5,615 bases of DNA from Nitrospirota bacterium (lineage in GTDB: Bacteria; Nitrospinota; Nitrospinia; Nitrospinales; VA-1): positions 1 through 5,615 of the forward strand of contig QJWD01000419.1 in assembly GCA_003235465.1 (NCBI GenBank). Reading direction: 5' to 3'. Positions 1-5,589 of the stretch are shown piece by piece. Position numbers and translations under genes: made by a program. Numbering within the stretch: position 1 is the first letter of the stretch; every line of letters begins with the position of its first letter. The notes beneath the pieces are model-generated. The model saw only the letters and a program-made list of their open reading frames with translations, ran no database searches and was not told where the DNA came from.

Positions 1-1220
1 TTGACGCCGAGTTTGCCGAGATGCAGGCGCGCCACCTCTTCATCGAGCTGTTTGGGCAGCACGTGCACGCCAAGCGGGTACTCCTTGGTGTAAAGTTCGA
101 TTTGCGCCAGCACCTGGTTGGTGAACGAGTTGGACATGACGAACGACGGGTGGCCGGTGGCGCAGCCCAGGTTCACCAGGCGGCCCTCGGCGAGCAGGAT
201 GATGCTCTTGCCGTCCGGGAACTGGTATTTGTCCACCTGCGGCTTGATCACGGTTTTCTTGATGCCGGGGAATTTGTTCAGTTGCTCGACCTGGATCTCG
301 ACGTCGAAATGGCCGATGTTGCAGACGATGGCGTCGTTTTTCATCGCCTCCATGTGATCGATGCGGATGATGTCCCGGCAGCCGGTGGTGGTCACGAAGA
401 TGTTGCCTTCCTTGACCGCCTCTTCCATGGTGGTGATCTCGTAACCTTCCATCGCCGCCTGCAGCGCGCAGATGGGGTCGATCTCGGTGACGATGACCCG
501 CGCCCCGAGGTCGCGCATGGATTTGGCGCAGCCCTTGCCGACATCGCCATAACCGGCGACCACCACTACCTTGCCCGCCACCATGATGTCGGTGGCGCGT
601 TTGATGCCGTCGGCGAGGGATTCGCGGCAGCCGTACAGGTTGTCGAACTTGGATTTGGTGACCGAGTCGTTGACGTTCATCGCCGGCACCTTGAGGGCTT
701 TTTTCTCGATCATCTTGTAGAGATGGTGCACGCCGGTGGTGGTTTCCTCGGTGATGCCGCGGATGCCGGCCAAAAGCTCGGGGTGCTTGTTGTGCACGTA
801 GGCGGTGAGGTCGCCGCCGTCGTCGAGGATCATGTTCGGACCCTGGCCGTCGAAAAGCAGGGTCTGCGCGGTGCACCACCAGTACTCCTCCTCGGTTTCT
901 CCCTTCCAGGCGAACACCGGGATGCCGGCCTTGGCGATGGCCGCCGCGGCGTGATCCTGCGTCGAGAAGATGTTGCACGAGGCCCAGCGCACTTCCGCGC
1001 CAAGCTCGATCAGGGTTTCGATGAGCACCGCGGTCTGGATGGTCATGTGCAGGGAGCCGGCGATGCGCGCGCCCTTCAGGGGCTTTTCCTGGCCGTATTT
1101 CTTGCGCAGGGCCATGAGCCCTGGCATCTCGTTTTCGGCGAGCATGATTTCCTGCCGACCCCATTCGGCCTGCGACAGATCCTTGACTTTGTATTTCGGG
1201 GCGACGGCGGTATCTGGCAT
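1..1220 (-). CDS. ahcY: S-adenosylhomocysteine hydrolase, 3' end cut by window edge
   Basis: Cytosolic NAD-dependent enzyme that reversibly splits S-adenosylhomocysteine into adenosine and homocysteine, clearing the inhibitory product of SAM-dependent methylation. 406 residues are visible. Family motifs seen: SLHMT with substrate His58, [10 protein letters not shown] at 86-95, MILDDGGD with Asp134, EETTTGVH with Glu159, [11 protein letters not shown] with Lys189, Asp193 and Asn194, the NAD-binding loop GYGDVGKG at 223-230, CNIGHFD with His304, and [14 protein letters not shown] near 356-369. Numbering runs three ahead of the human enzyme. It is the short form without the ~40-residue insertion found in many proteobacterial homologues. 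About 28 C-terminal residues, including the conserved Lys and Tyr that reach the neighbouring subunit's cofactor, lie beyond the window. The ATG start is supported by AGGAGA (1226-1231) five bases upstream. It is divergent from the SpoVG-family gene. Identification is very secure. Confidence 0.98.
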   Translation of the reverse strand, partial: MPDTAVAPKYKVKDLSQAEWGRQEIMLAENEMPGLMALRKKYGQEKPLKGARIAGSLHMTIQTAVLIETLIELGAEVRWASCNIFSTQDHAAAAIAKAGIPVFAWKGETEEEYWWCTAQTLLFDGQGPNMILDDGGDLTAYVHNKHPELLAGIRGITEETTTGVHHLYKMIEKKALKVPAMNVNDSVTKSKFDNLYGCRESLADGIKRATDIMVAGKVVVVAGYGDVGKGCAKSMRDLGARVIVTEIDPICALQAAMEGYEITTMEEAVKEGNIFVTTTGCRDIIRIDHMEAMKNDAIVCNIGHFDVEIQVEQLNKFPGIKKTVIKPQVDKYQFPDGKSIILLAEGRLVNLGCATGHPSFVMSNSFTNQVLAQIELYTKEYPLGVHVLPKQLDEEVARLHLGKLGV

Positions 1221-1252
1221 TTTAATCTCCTGATGGATATGATGGTGATGCC

Positions 1253-1315
1253 CGTGAAGCGGGGCGCGGGGATGGAACCGGTTGGCGTGGCGGCGGGGGT
1301 GGTTCGGCCTTCACG
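1253..1315 (-). promoter_or_regulatory. Nested inverted repeats in the ahcY leader
   Basis: Arms CGTGAAG and CTTCACG (1309-1315 and 1253-1259 in ahcY sense order) pair perfectly over 7 bp. They enclose a second pair, GAACC/GGTTC (1301-1305 and 1275-1279). The enclosed leader RNA is strongly C-rich. If ahcY is transcribed from the AT-rich patch near 1327-1355, the outer stem would begin within about ten bases of the transcript 5' end. I do not recognise the conserved core of the known SAH riboswitch or of a SAM riboswitch here. It may be a structured leader or simply chance pairing in GC-rich DNA. Confidence 0.25.
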
Positions 1316-1326
1316 CTGATCTATTT

Positions 1327-1355
1327 AGTTTAATGAATTTTGCAGGCAACGTCCA
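1327..1355 (-). promoter_or_regulatory. Candidate sigma-70-type promoter for ahcY, overlapping the spoVG 5' region
   Basis: On the minus strand TGGACG (1350-1355) and TAAACT (1327-1332) are separated by 17 bp, each matching 4 of 6 consensus bases. The site lies in the only AT-rich patch of the divergent spacer. On the plus strand TTTAAT (1329-1334) matches the -10 consensus at 5 of 6 bases and could serve the SpoVG-family gene, but no convincing -35 element lies upstream of it. The two -10 candidates overlap, so the divergent genes may share this patch. Weak matches only. Confidence 0.3.
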
Positions 1356-1363
1356 GAGCCAAC

Positions 1364-1630
1364 ATGCTTGTCAGCGAGGTAAAAATCTATCCCTTCGACG
1401 CGGGCCAGGCCCACTCGAAACTGCTGGCCTTCGCCGAGGTGACGCTGGATAACAGCCTGACCCTGCGCGGCTTCCGCATTTTCAGGAGCGAGGCGGGAGG
1501 GCTGTTCATCGGCTACCCGTCGCAAAAGGGCAGGGACGGCGACTACCGCGACCTCCTGCTGGTGAAAGACCCTGACCTCAAAAAACACCTGCGCGACGCC
1601 ATCCTCGAAGCCTACAAGAACCTTGCCTGA
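1364..1630 (+). CDS. spoVG: SpoVG-family nucleic-acid-binding regulator
   Basis: 88-residue protein aligning by eye over its whole length with SpoVG, a small protein known in Firmicutes and spirochaetes to bind DNA or RNA and modulate gene expression. Shared features are the N-terminal strand VSEVKIYP, the AEVTLDNSLTLRGFRIF segment (24-40), GGLFIGYPS (45-53), the G.YRD motif (59-63, GDYRD) and a C-terminal helix ending LEAYKNL. Usual family length is 80-100 residues. I chose the ATG at 1364 because it places the conserved first strand directly at the N-terminus. A TTG at 1340 in the same frame would add eight unconserved residues with no better ribosome site. The Shine-Dalgarno at the ATG is poor (AGAG), suggesting modest translation. 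The gene is divergent from ahcY and convergent with the EBP gene. The family is clear; the role in this organism is unknown and need not involve sporulation. Confidence 0.88.
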   Translation: MLVSEVKIYPFDAGQAHSKLLAFAEVTLDNSLTLRGFRIFRSEAGGLFIGYPSQKGRDGDYRDLLLVKDPDLKKHLRDAILEAYKNLA

Positions 1631-1652
1631 GGCGGCGCCTAACCCGCCGCCT
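1630..1652. repeat. GC hairpin between convergent genes, enclosing the EBP stop codon
   Basis: AGGCGGCG (1630-1637) and CGCCGCCT (1645-1652) form a perfect 8-bp stem with a 7-base loop. It starts at the last base of the SpoVG-family stop codon, and the TAG of the minus-strand gene (1639-1641) lies in the loop. No T-run follows on either strand, so it is not a standard intrinsic terminator. It could still act as a bidirectional 3'-end stabiliser or a weak, Rho-assisted terminator for both converging transcripts. Confidence 0.45.
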
Positions 1653-4473
1653 GGTTATGGTTAGCGGACAGCTTCACGGTTTTATAAAGAAAGTTTTTGA
1701 AGCTGACGAACTTTTTCATCTCCCCCGGGCGGTCCTGAAACCCCTCCTTGCACACCCCGAGCTTGACCGCGAGGCCCGGCAGGGGCGCTCGGTAGCGGTC
1801 GCGCGCCTCGTGGATCAGCGCCTTCACGCTTTCCCGCGTCATGCGGTTCTCCTTAAAGGGCAGGTGCACCGCCGCCCAGAAATCCGTCTCCCCGCTTTCC
1901 AGCCTGTCAAGCAGGCTCGACTCGGCGGGCGGGGCGGGCTGGGGCTCGTCGCCGCCCTCGGCCTGGCAGGCCTCGACGATGTCGGCCAGCCGGATCACCG
2001 GGCCGCTTCGAAACAGCAGGGCGCGCAGGAGAATGTTTTTCAGCTCACGCACATTGCCGCGGAACCGGTGCCGCTCGAGGTAGCGGCAGGCGGCGGCCTC
2101 GAGGCTCGGCGGGGCGCTTCCGGCCTCGCCATGGGCATAAGTCTGAAACAGGATTCCGAGAAAGTGCGTCGCCAGGTCTTCAATGTCCTCGGGGCGCTGG
2201 TTCAGGCGCGGGATCTGAAAGCTGAGGGCGTTCAGGCGCTGAAACAGGTCCTCGCGAAAGCGGCCGGCGGCGATTTCGGCGCGCAGGTCCTTGTTGGTGG
2301 CGGCAATGAGAAAAATGCGCGAATAGCGCGGCTGGTTCTCGCCCAGGCGCATGAACACCCCGGTGTCGAGAAAGCGCAAAAGCTGCACCTGGGTCTTCGG
2401 GTCGGCGTCGCCGATTTCATCGAGGAAGACGACGCCGGTGTTGGCGTCCTCGAGGATGCCCTGGCGGTGGAACTCGGCGCCGGTGAAAGCGCCCTTCTTG
2501 TGGCCGAACAGCTCGCTGTAGGTCAAATCCCCACTGTAGGCGGCGATGTTGGTTTTGCGCAGCGGCAGCTTGAAGTCCGCGCCCTTGGCGCGCTGGAAGA
2601 TTTCCGTCAGCCGCGAATAGATGTTGTTGAAGAAAAATTCCTTGCCCGTGCCCGTCGGCCCCTGGATGAGCAGGCAGGGCAGGCCCGTCATGGCTTCGCG
2701 CTGCTTGCCGCTGTCCCAGTGCAGCATGCGGTTGCAGATCGATTGCACCACCGTGTCGATGCGGTTCACCAGCGAATGGATGCGCTCGCTCTTGCCGATA
2801 ACGTTGCCGAAATGGTACGACGAAACCTTGGGGTCGCGGTATTCGATGTCCTGCCTGAGCTGGTTGATCTCCTGCTTGAGTTCCTCGATTTCGGCCAGGT
2901 TGTGGAATTTCTGGCTGATCAGGCTGGCGATGATCTGCAGGATGCGCTTGTGCTCCTCGGTGAAGTAATTCGTGCGGAAACTGTCCTGGTTGATGACGCC
3001 GATGACGCTGTTGCCGTGAATCACCGGCACCGCCAGTTCGGCGCGGATCGCCGGTGAAAGGTTCCGGTAAAAGCCCCGGGTCAGGGCCGGGTCGGTGACG
3101 TCGTTGACCAGGATCGGACGGGCGGTGAAGGCGCAATAGCCGTTCAGGGAGCGCATACTGTCGGGCAATTCCTCGCCGCCGATGGGCAGGGCGGGGATGG
3201 TGCTTTTCGTCCAGCCGCGCGATTTCGCGCCGGTATAGCGGCCCCGGTTCTCCACCACCAGCCAGGGTTTGCCGTCGATGATCTTCGTCACGGAAATGGT
3301 TCCGCTGTGCGCGCCGATGAGTTCGGAGGTCTTGCCGAGAATCTTGTTGAGAAAATCCTGCAGCGAATCGTCCTTTTCCGAGAGCAGTTCCTCGATTTCG
3401 CCGAGCACCTGGATTTCGATGCGCTCCGGGCTTTCCTCGACGATGAGTTTTTTCACCATCGCGGCGTGGTCCTTGAGCAGCCTCTTTTCGAATTCGTTGA
3501 ACTGGTGCCGCCCCCGGGTGTAATAATTCACCGAGCAGATGAACTTGCCGGTCTGCTCGTCGAACTCGGGAAACTGGTACAGGGACACGAGGTCGATCTT
3601 GCGCGCCACCGGTTTCCGGGAAAAGTTTTCCCCCATGACGTCTTCGATGTACACCGCCTCGGGCAGGGGGTGCCGGCCGACCAGGCCGTTCACCCTGTCG
3701 TAGCGGACGATGCGGTTGAGAAGGTTGGTGTCGTTCTCGATGCTGATCGATTCGTGGGTGTTGTACACCTTCGCGTCCCGCTTGCTTCGGGCGAACACCG
3801 CGAACACCTCGACCTCGTCGGTGGGCCGGCCGTCTGGCTGCTGCGAGGTGGTGGAAGGCACCAGCACCGAGGCGAGTGAGAGTTCCTCGATCATGTGAAC
3901 GGCCGAGCGCACCATCCGCATCGCGGCTTCCTTCTTGCGAGCAAGGTCGAGGTGCTTGGAAAAGGTGATCTGCTGGTGAAAGCGCTTGGCGCGCACCAGA
4001 GCCGCGCTGATATTGGCAAAGAATCTGTTGATGTCGTCGATATCGCGCGGGGAGAGATGTTCCTTAGGCTCACTCCAGTCGAGGCTCACCGTGCCGATGG
4101 GCCGCAGCTGGTGGCTCACCGGGAAAACCGCGGTGGCCAGGATGCCCGCCGATTCCTCGAAGGGGCTCCTCAGCCTGCCGAATTCGCCGTTCATTTTCCA
4201 CGACAGCATCACCGCGTTCTGAAAGAACGCCTGCGAGACGATGGATTCGCGCGGCGAGATGAAGCGCGTGAGGTTCTCCTCGCTGGCGCCGCCGTCGCTC
4301 GAAATGTACTGGCAGATCAGCATGCCCTCGTACAGATCCTCGAGGTAGATGCGCACCATCTTGCAGCCGTAAAGGTCCTGCAGGCCGCGGGCGGTGAAAT
4401 GCAGGATGTCCGACAGGTTTTCCTTGCCGAAACTCTGGACCTTTTCGCTTAATTTTCCCAGGCTTTTGAACAT
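1639..4473 (-). CDS. Sigma-54-dependent transcriptional activator with three GAF-like domains and atypical C-terminal tail
   Basis: 944-residue enhancer-binding protein that should use ATP hydrolysis to open promoter complexes of sigma-54 RNA polymerase. Domains in order: GAF-like 1 (about 18-165), divergent GAF-like 2 (about 185-345), clear GAF 3 (about 360-525), a coiled-coil linker (about 522-545), then the AAA+ domain (about 555-835). AAA+ motifs: Walker A GPTGTGKE (605-612), sigma-54 contact loop GAFTGA (661-666), Walker B VVFLDEIGD (681-689), sensor I AATN (724-727), arginine fingers in FREDLFQRLN (739-748) and sensor II GNVREL (806-811). Compared with NtrC there are roughly 15 extra residues before Walker A and 9 between Walker A and GAFTGA. 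The tail (864-935) lacks an obvious Fis-type helix-turn-helix. There is no receiver domain, so control is probably by a small ligand or partner binding the GAF domains. The ATG has a close AAGGG (4477-4481). It is divergent from flgB, whose promoter is of sigma-54 type, so it is the likely activator of that operon (inference). Confidence 0.95.
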   Translation of the reverse strand: MFKSLGKLSEKVQSFGKENLSDILHFTARGLQDLYGCKMVRIYLEDLYEGMLICQYISSDGGASEENLTRFISPRESIVSQAFFQNAVMLSWKMNGEFGRLRSPFEESAGILATAVFPVSHQLRPIGTVSLDWSEPKEHLSPRDIDDINRFFANISAALVRAKRFHQQITFSKHLDLARKKEAAMRMVRSAVHMIEELSLASVLVPSTTSQQPDGRPTDEVEVFAVFARSKRDAKVYNTHESISIENDTNLLNRIVRYDRVNGLVGRHPLPEAVYIEDVMGENFSRKPVARKIDLVSLYQFPEFDEQTGKFICSVNYYTRGRHQFNEFEKRLLKDHAAMVKKLIVEESPERIEIQVLGEIEELLSEKDDSLQDFLNKILGKTSELIGAHSGTISVTKIIDGKPWLVVENRGRYTGAKSRGWTKSTIPALPIGGEELPDSMRSLNGYCAFTARPILVNDVTDPALTRGFYRNLSPAIRAELAVPVIHGNSVIGVINQDSFRTNYFTEEHKRILQIIASLISQKFHNLAEIEELKQEINQLRQDIEYRDPKVSSYHFGNVIGKSERIHSLVNRIDTVVQSICNRMLHWDSGKQREAMTGLPCLLIQGPTGTGKEFFFNNIYSRLTEIFQRAKGADFKLPLRKTNIAAYSGDLTYSELFGHKKGAFTGAEFHRQGILEDANTGVVFLDEIGDADPKTQVQLLRFLDTGVFMRLGENQPRYSRIFLIAATNKDLRAEIAAGRFREDLFQRLNALSFQIPRLNQRPEDIEDLATHFLGILFQTYAHGEAGSAPPSLEAAACRYLERHRFRGNVRELKNILLRALLFRSGPVIRLADIVEACQAEGGDEPQPAPPAESSLLDRLESGETDFWAAVHLPFKENRMTRESVKALIHEARDRYRAPLPGLAVKLGVCKEGFQDRPGEMKKFVSFKNFLYKTVKLSANHNQAAG

Positions 4474-4515
4474 AGGCCCTTACTCAATATTGTGTAAAAA
4501 AATGATACCGCTCTC

Positions 4516-4543
4516 ATTGTACCCCGGCGGGCGGAAAATTGAA
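4516..4543 (-). promoter_or_regulatory. Candidate sigma-70-type promoter for the EBP gene
   Basis: On the minus strand TACAAT (4516-4521) matches the -10 consensus at 5 of 6 bases. A weak -35, TTCAAT (4538-4543), sits 16 bp upstream. The predicted transcript would carry a leader of roughly 35 bases before the ATG. No GG-N10-GC sigma-54 signature was seen facing this gene, so the activator is probably made by housekeeping polymerase rather than from its own sigma-54 promoter. Confidence 0.4.
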
Positions 4544-4589
4544 AGCGCGTCAGGGGGTGTCAAAAATTCCCGCGTGAAGGGAAAATATT

Positions 4590-4607
4590 GCCACCCGGCA
4601 GGGTGGC
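4590..4607. promoter_or_regulatory. Perfect inverted repeat, candidate enhancer site for the EBP
   Basis: GCCACCC (4590-4596) and GGGTGGC (4601-4607) form a perfect 7-bp dyad with a 4-base centre, GGCA. It lies about 115-130 bp upstream of the predicted flgB transcript start, the usual distance for upstream activating sequences of sigma-54 enhancer-binding proteins. It sits in the divergent spacer with no gene reading through it towards either side. The alternative is a transcription terminator or unrelated hairpin. A short T-rich stretch follows it on the minus strand, but no upstream minus-strand transcript is visible that would need terminating. Confidence 0.45.
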
Positions 4608-4614
4608 GGCTCTG

Positions 4615-4644
4615 AGCTGCGCGCGGCTGGCTGGGTAATGCCCA
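4615..4644. repeat. Two further weak dyads in the divergent spacer
   Basis: AGCTGCGCGCGGCT (4615-4628) is a near-palindrome with one mismatched pair. TGGGTAATGCCCA (4632-4644) has 4-bp arms around a 5-base centre. Both lie between the perfect dyad at 4590-4607 and the sigma-54 promoter, where additional activator or integration-factor sites could sit. They are short and could be chance; no shared sequence with the perfect dyad is convincing beyond GGGT. Confidence 0.2.
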
Positions 4645-4694
4645 ATTTATCAAGGATTTTTGCGATGGAGCTTGAGGCGGTTTTCCTTCTGTCC

Positions 4695-4710
4695 TGGCAT
4701 GGGATTTGCT
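4695..4710 (+). promoter_or_regulatory. Sigma-54 (-24/-12) promoter of the flgB operon
   Basis: The sequence TGGCATGGGATTTGCT contains the invariant GG (4696-4697) and GC (4708-4709) separated by exactly 10 bases, and closely matches the consensus TGGCACG-N4-TTGC(A/T). It reads towards flgB. The transcript should begin near 4720, leaving a leader of about 28 bases before the GTG start. The agreement with a divergent sigma-54 activator gene next door strongly supports function. Confidence 0.88.
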
Positions 4711-4738
4711 CATATTAAAAGATCGTAAACCTGTTCCC

Positions 4739-4742
4739 GAGG
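4739..4742 (+). promoter_or_regulatory. Shine-Dalgarno GAGG fixing the GTG start of flgB
   Basis: GAGG lies five bases before the GTG at 4748. It decides the start against the in-frame TTG at 4706, which falls inside the -12 element of the promoter and upstream of the predicted transcript start, so cannot be translated from that promoter's mRNA. Confidence 0.75.
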
Positions 4743-4747
4743 ACGCC

Positions 4748-5167
4748 GTGCTCATCGACCGCCTGTTGTTTTCCGATTCCCTGCCGCTGCTCATGAAAAA
4801 GAGCCTGGATTTCAATTCCGCCAGGCATCTTCTGATTTCCAGCAATATCGCCAACATGGATACCCCCGGCTATCAGGCGCGGGACCTGGATTTTCAGGAA
4901 CAGCTCAGCCAGGCGGTGGCGATGGAGGGCACGCTTCCCGTCAAGGCGACGCACAGGGCGCATTTCGGGCCTTCGGCGAGATCGCTGGGCGGCCTCACGC
5001 CCGAGCCCTTCGAAACCGCTGGCGAGGCGAAATCCAACGGCAATAACGTCAATGTGGACGAGGAGATGTCCAAACTGGCGGCTAACCAGCTGTACTACTC
5101 CGCCGTCGCGCAGATGATAAGCAAGCGTGGGGACATTCTCGCAAGCGCGGTGAGCGAGGTGGTTTGA
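4748..5167 (+). CDS. flgB: Flagellar basal-body proximal rod protein FlgB
   Basis: 139 residues from the GTG start, within the usual FlgB range. FlgB is exported by the flagellar type III system and forms part of the proximal rod with FlgC and FlgF. Seen here: the N-terminal helix DSLPLLMKKSLDFNSARH, the signature SSNIANMDTPGY (31-42) followed by RDLDF, a variable centre (about 55-97), and the C-terminal block GNNVNVDEEMSKLAANQ (98-114) running into YYSAVAQMISKR. There is no cleavable signal peptide, as expected for rod proteins. It is the first gene after the sigma-54 promoter. The stop TGA overlaps the ATG of a 17-codon mini-ORF (TGATG). FlgC, which nearly always follows FlgB, is absent downstream. 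Identification is secure. Confidence 0.96.
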   Translation: MLIDRLLFSDSLPLLMKKSLDFNSARHLLISSNIANMDTPGYQARDLDFQEQLSQAVAMEGTLPVKATHRAHFGPSARSLGGLTPEPFETAGEAKSNGNNVNVDEEMSKLAANQLYYSAVAQMISKRGDILASAVSEVV

Positions 5168-5220
5168 TGGCCGTATTGACAGGAGCCAGGGAAAGCATTA
5201 GTTTAGGAACGGAACGTTAA
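5167..5220 (+). other. 17-codon mini-ORF in the position of flgC; possible remnant or leader peptide
   Basis: ATG at 5167-5169 overlaps the flgB stop as TGATG, the arrangement of a translationally coupled gene. The frame encodes 17 residues, starting MAVLTGARES and ending LGTER, and stops at TAA (5218-5220), three bases before fliE. It contains AGGAG (5181-5185), a good Shine-Dalgarno with no ATG, GTG or TTG at a proper distance after it. The mini-ORF may be chance, a coupling peptide that hands ribosomes to fliE, or the scar of a deleted flgC. The last few residues only faintly recall the end of FlgC proteins. I cannot tell which. Confidence 0.3.
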
Positions 5221-5223
5221 GCC

Positions 5224-5535
5224 ATGGACGAGATCAACATACGCAGCCATTTGCAGGCCCTGAAGGGCCTCACGCCGCCCTCCCAGCAAGCGGGTTCGCC
5301 CGATCAGGGAGACGGGCCGTCGTTCGCCGAAACCCTGTCGCAGTCGCTCGAGAAGGTGAACGACCTGCAAAAGGAGGCGGACAAGGCCATCACCGAATTC
5401 GTCTCCGGCGAGACCGGCAACATTCACGAAACCATGATCGCGCTCAACAAGGCGGACACCGCCTTTCGCCTGACCATGCAGGTCAGAAACAAGATCGTCG
5501 AGGCCTACAACGAGGTCCTGCGCATGCAGGTGTAA
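5224..5535 (+). CDS. fliE: Flagellar hook-basal body complex protein FliE
   Basis: 103 residues, the typical FliE length. FliE is a small exported protein at the junction between the MS ring (FliF) and the proximal rod, and is needed early for export of the other rod proteins. Seen here: a low-complexity Gly/Pro/Gln-rich N-terminal part (about 15-32), FAETLSQSLEKVNDLQ (34-49) starting a long helix, then the conserved block HETMIALNKADTAFRLTMQV (68-87) and the characteristic ending AYNEVLRMQV. The ATG has GGAA (5211-5214) nine bases upstream. It is cotranscribed with flgB from the sigma-54 promoter. It is followed at once by an intrinsic terminator, so fliF and fliG are not in this operon, unlike the common flgB-flgC-fliE-fliF order. 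Confidence 0.96.
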   Translation: MDEINIRSHLQALKGLTPPSQQAGSPDQGDGPSFAETLSQSLEKVNDLQKEADKAITEFVSGETGNIHETMIALNKADTAFRLTMQVRNKIVEAYNEVLRMQV

Positions 5536-5554
5536 ACCACCAAAGACCAGAACG

Positions 5555-5589
5555 CCTCCGGGACCGCGGGTCCCCGGAGGTTTTTTTTT
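5555..5589 (+). terminator. Strong intrinsic terminator after fliE
   Basis: CCTCCGGGACC (5555-5565), loop GCG, and GGTCCCCGGAGG (5569-5580) form an 11-bp GC-rich stem with one bulged C (5572). Nine T residues (5581-5589) follow directly. This is a textbook Rho-independent terminator about 20 bases after the fliE stop, and it closes a short flgB-fliE transcription unit. The last 26 bases of the window (5590-5615) are GC-rich and hold no identifiable feature. Confidence 0.93.

Noticed and set aside
21..1319. Long plus-strand open frame (432 codons) opposite ahcY
   Set aside because: It is antisense to an unmistakable ahcY. The translation is rich in His, Val, Asp and Gly, as expected of the complement of GC-rich codons, and matches no family.
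1221..1320. Known SAH or SAM riboswitch upstream of ahcY
   Set aside because: No conserved core sequence of the known classes was recognised. Only short generic complementary arms are present.
1340..1363. TTG start for the SpoVG-family protein
   Set aside because: It adds eight residues not expected in the family and overlaps the likely promoter patch. The ATG at 1364 places the conserved first strand at the N-terminus.
1657..3057. 466-codon plus-strand open frame opposite the EBP gene
   Set aside because: It lies fully antisense to the conserved AAA+ region. Its length follows from high GC and scarce stop codons, and it has no recognisable motif.
4394..4615. 73-codon plus-strand frame across the start of the EBP gene
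   Set aside because: It overlaps the EBP N-terminus and its putative promoter, and its translation shows no motif.
4706..4747. Upstream TTG start for flgB adding 14 residues
   Set aside because: The TTG lies within the -12 box and before the expected transcript start. The GTG at 4748 has GAGG at the right spacing and gives the usual FlgB N-terminus.
4480..4857. 125-codon minus-strand frame across the EBP-flgB spacer
   Set aside because: It overlaps the sigma-54 promoter and the conserved start of flgB and shows no family resemblance.
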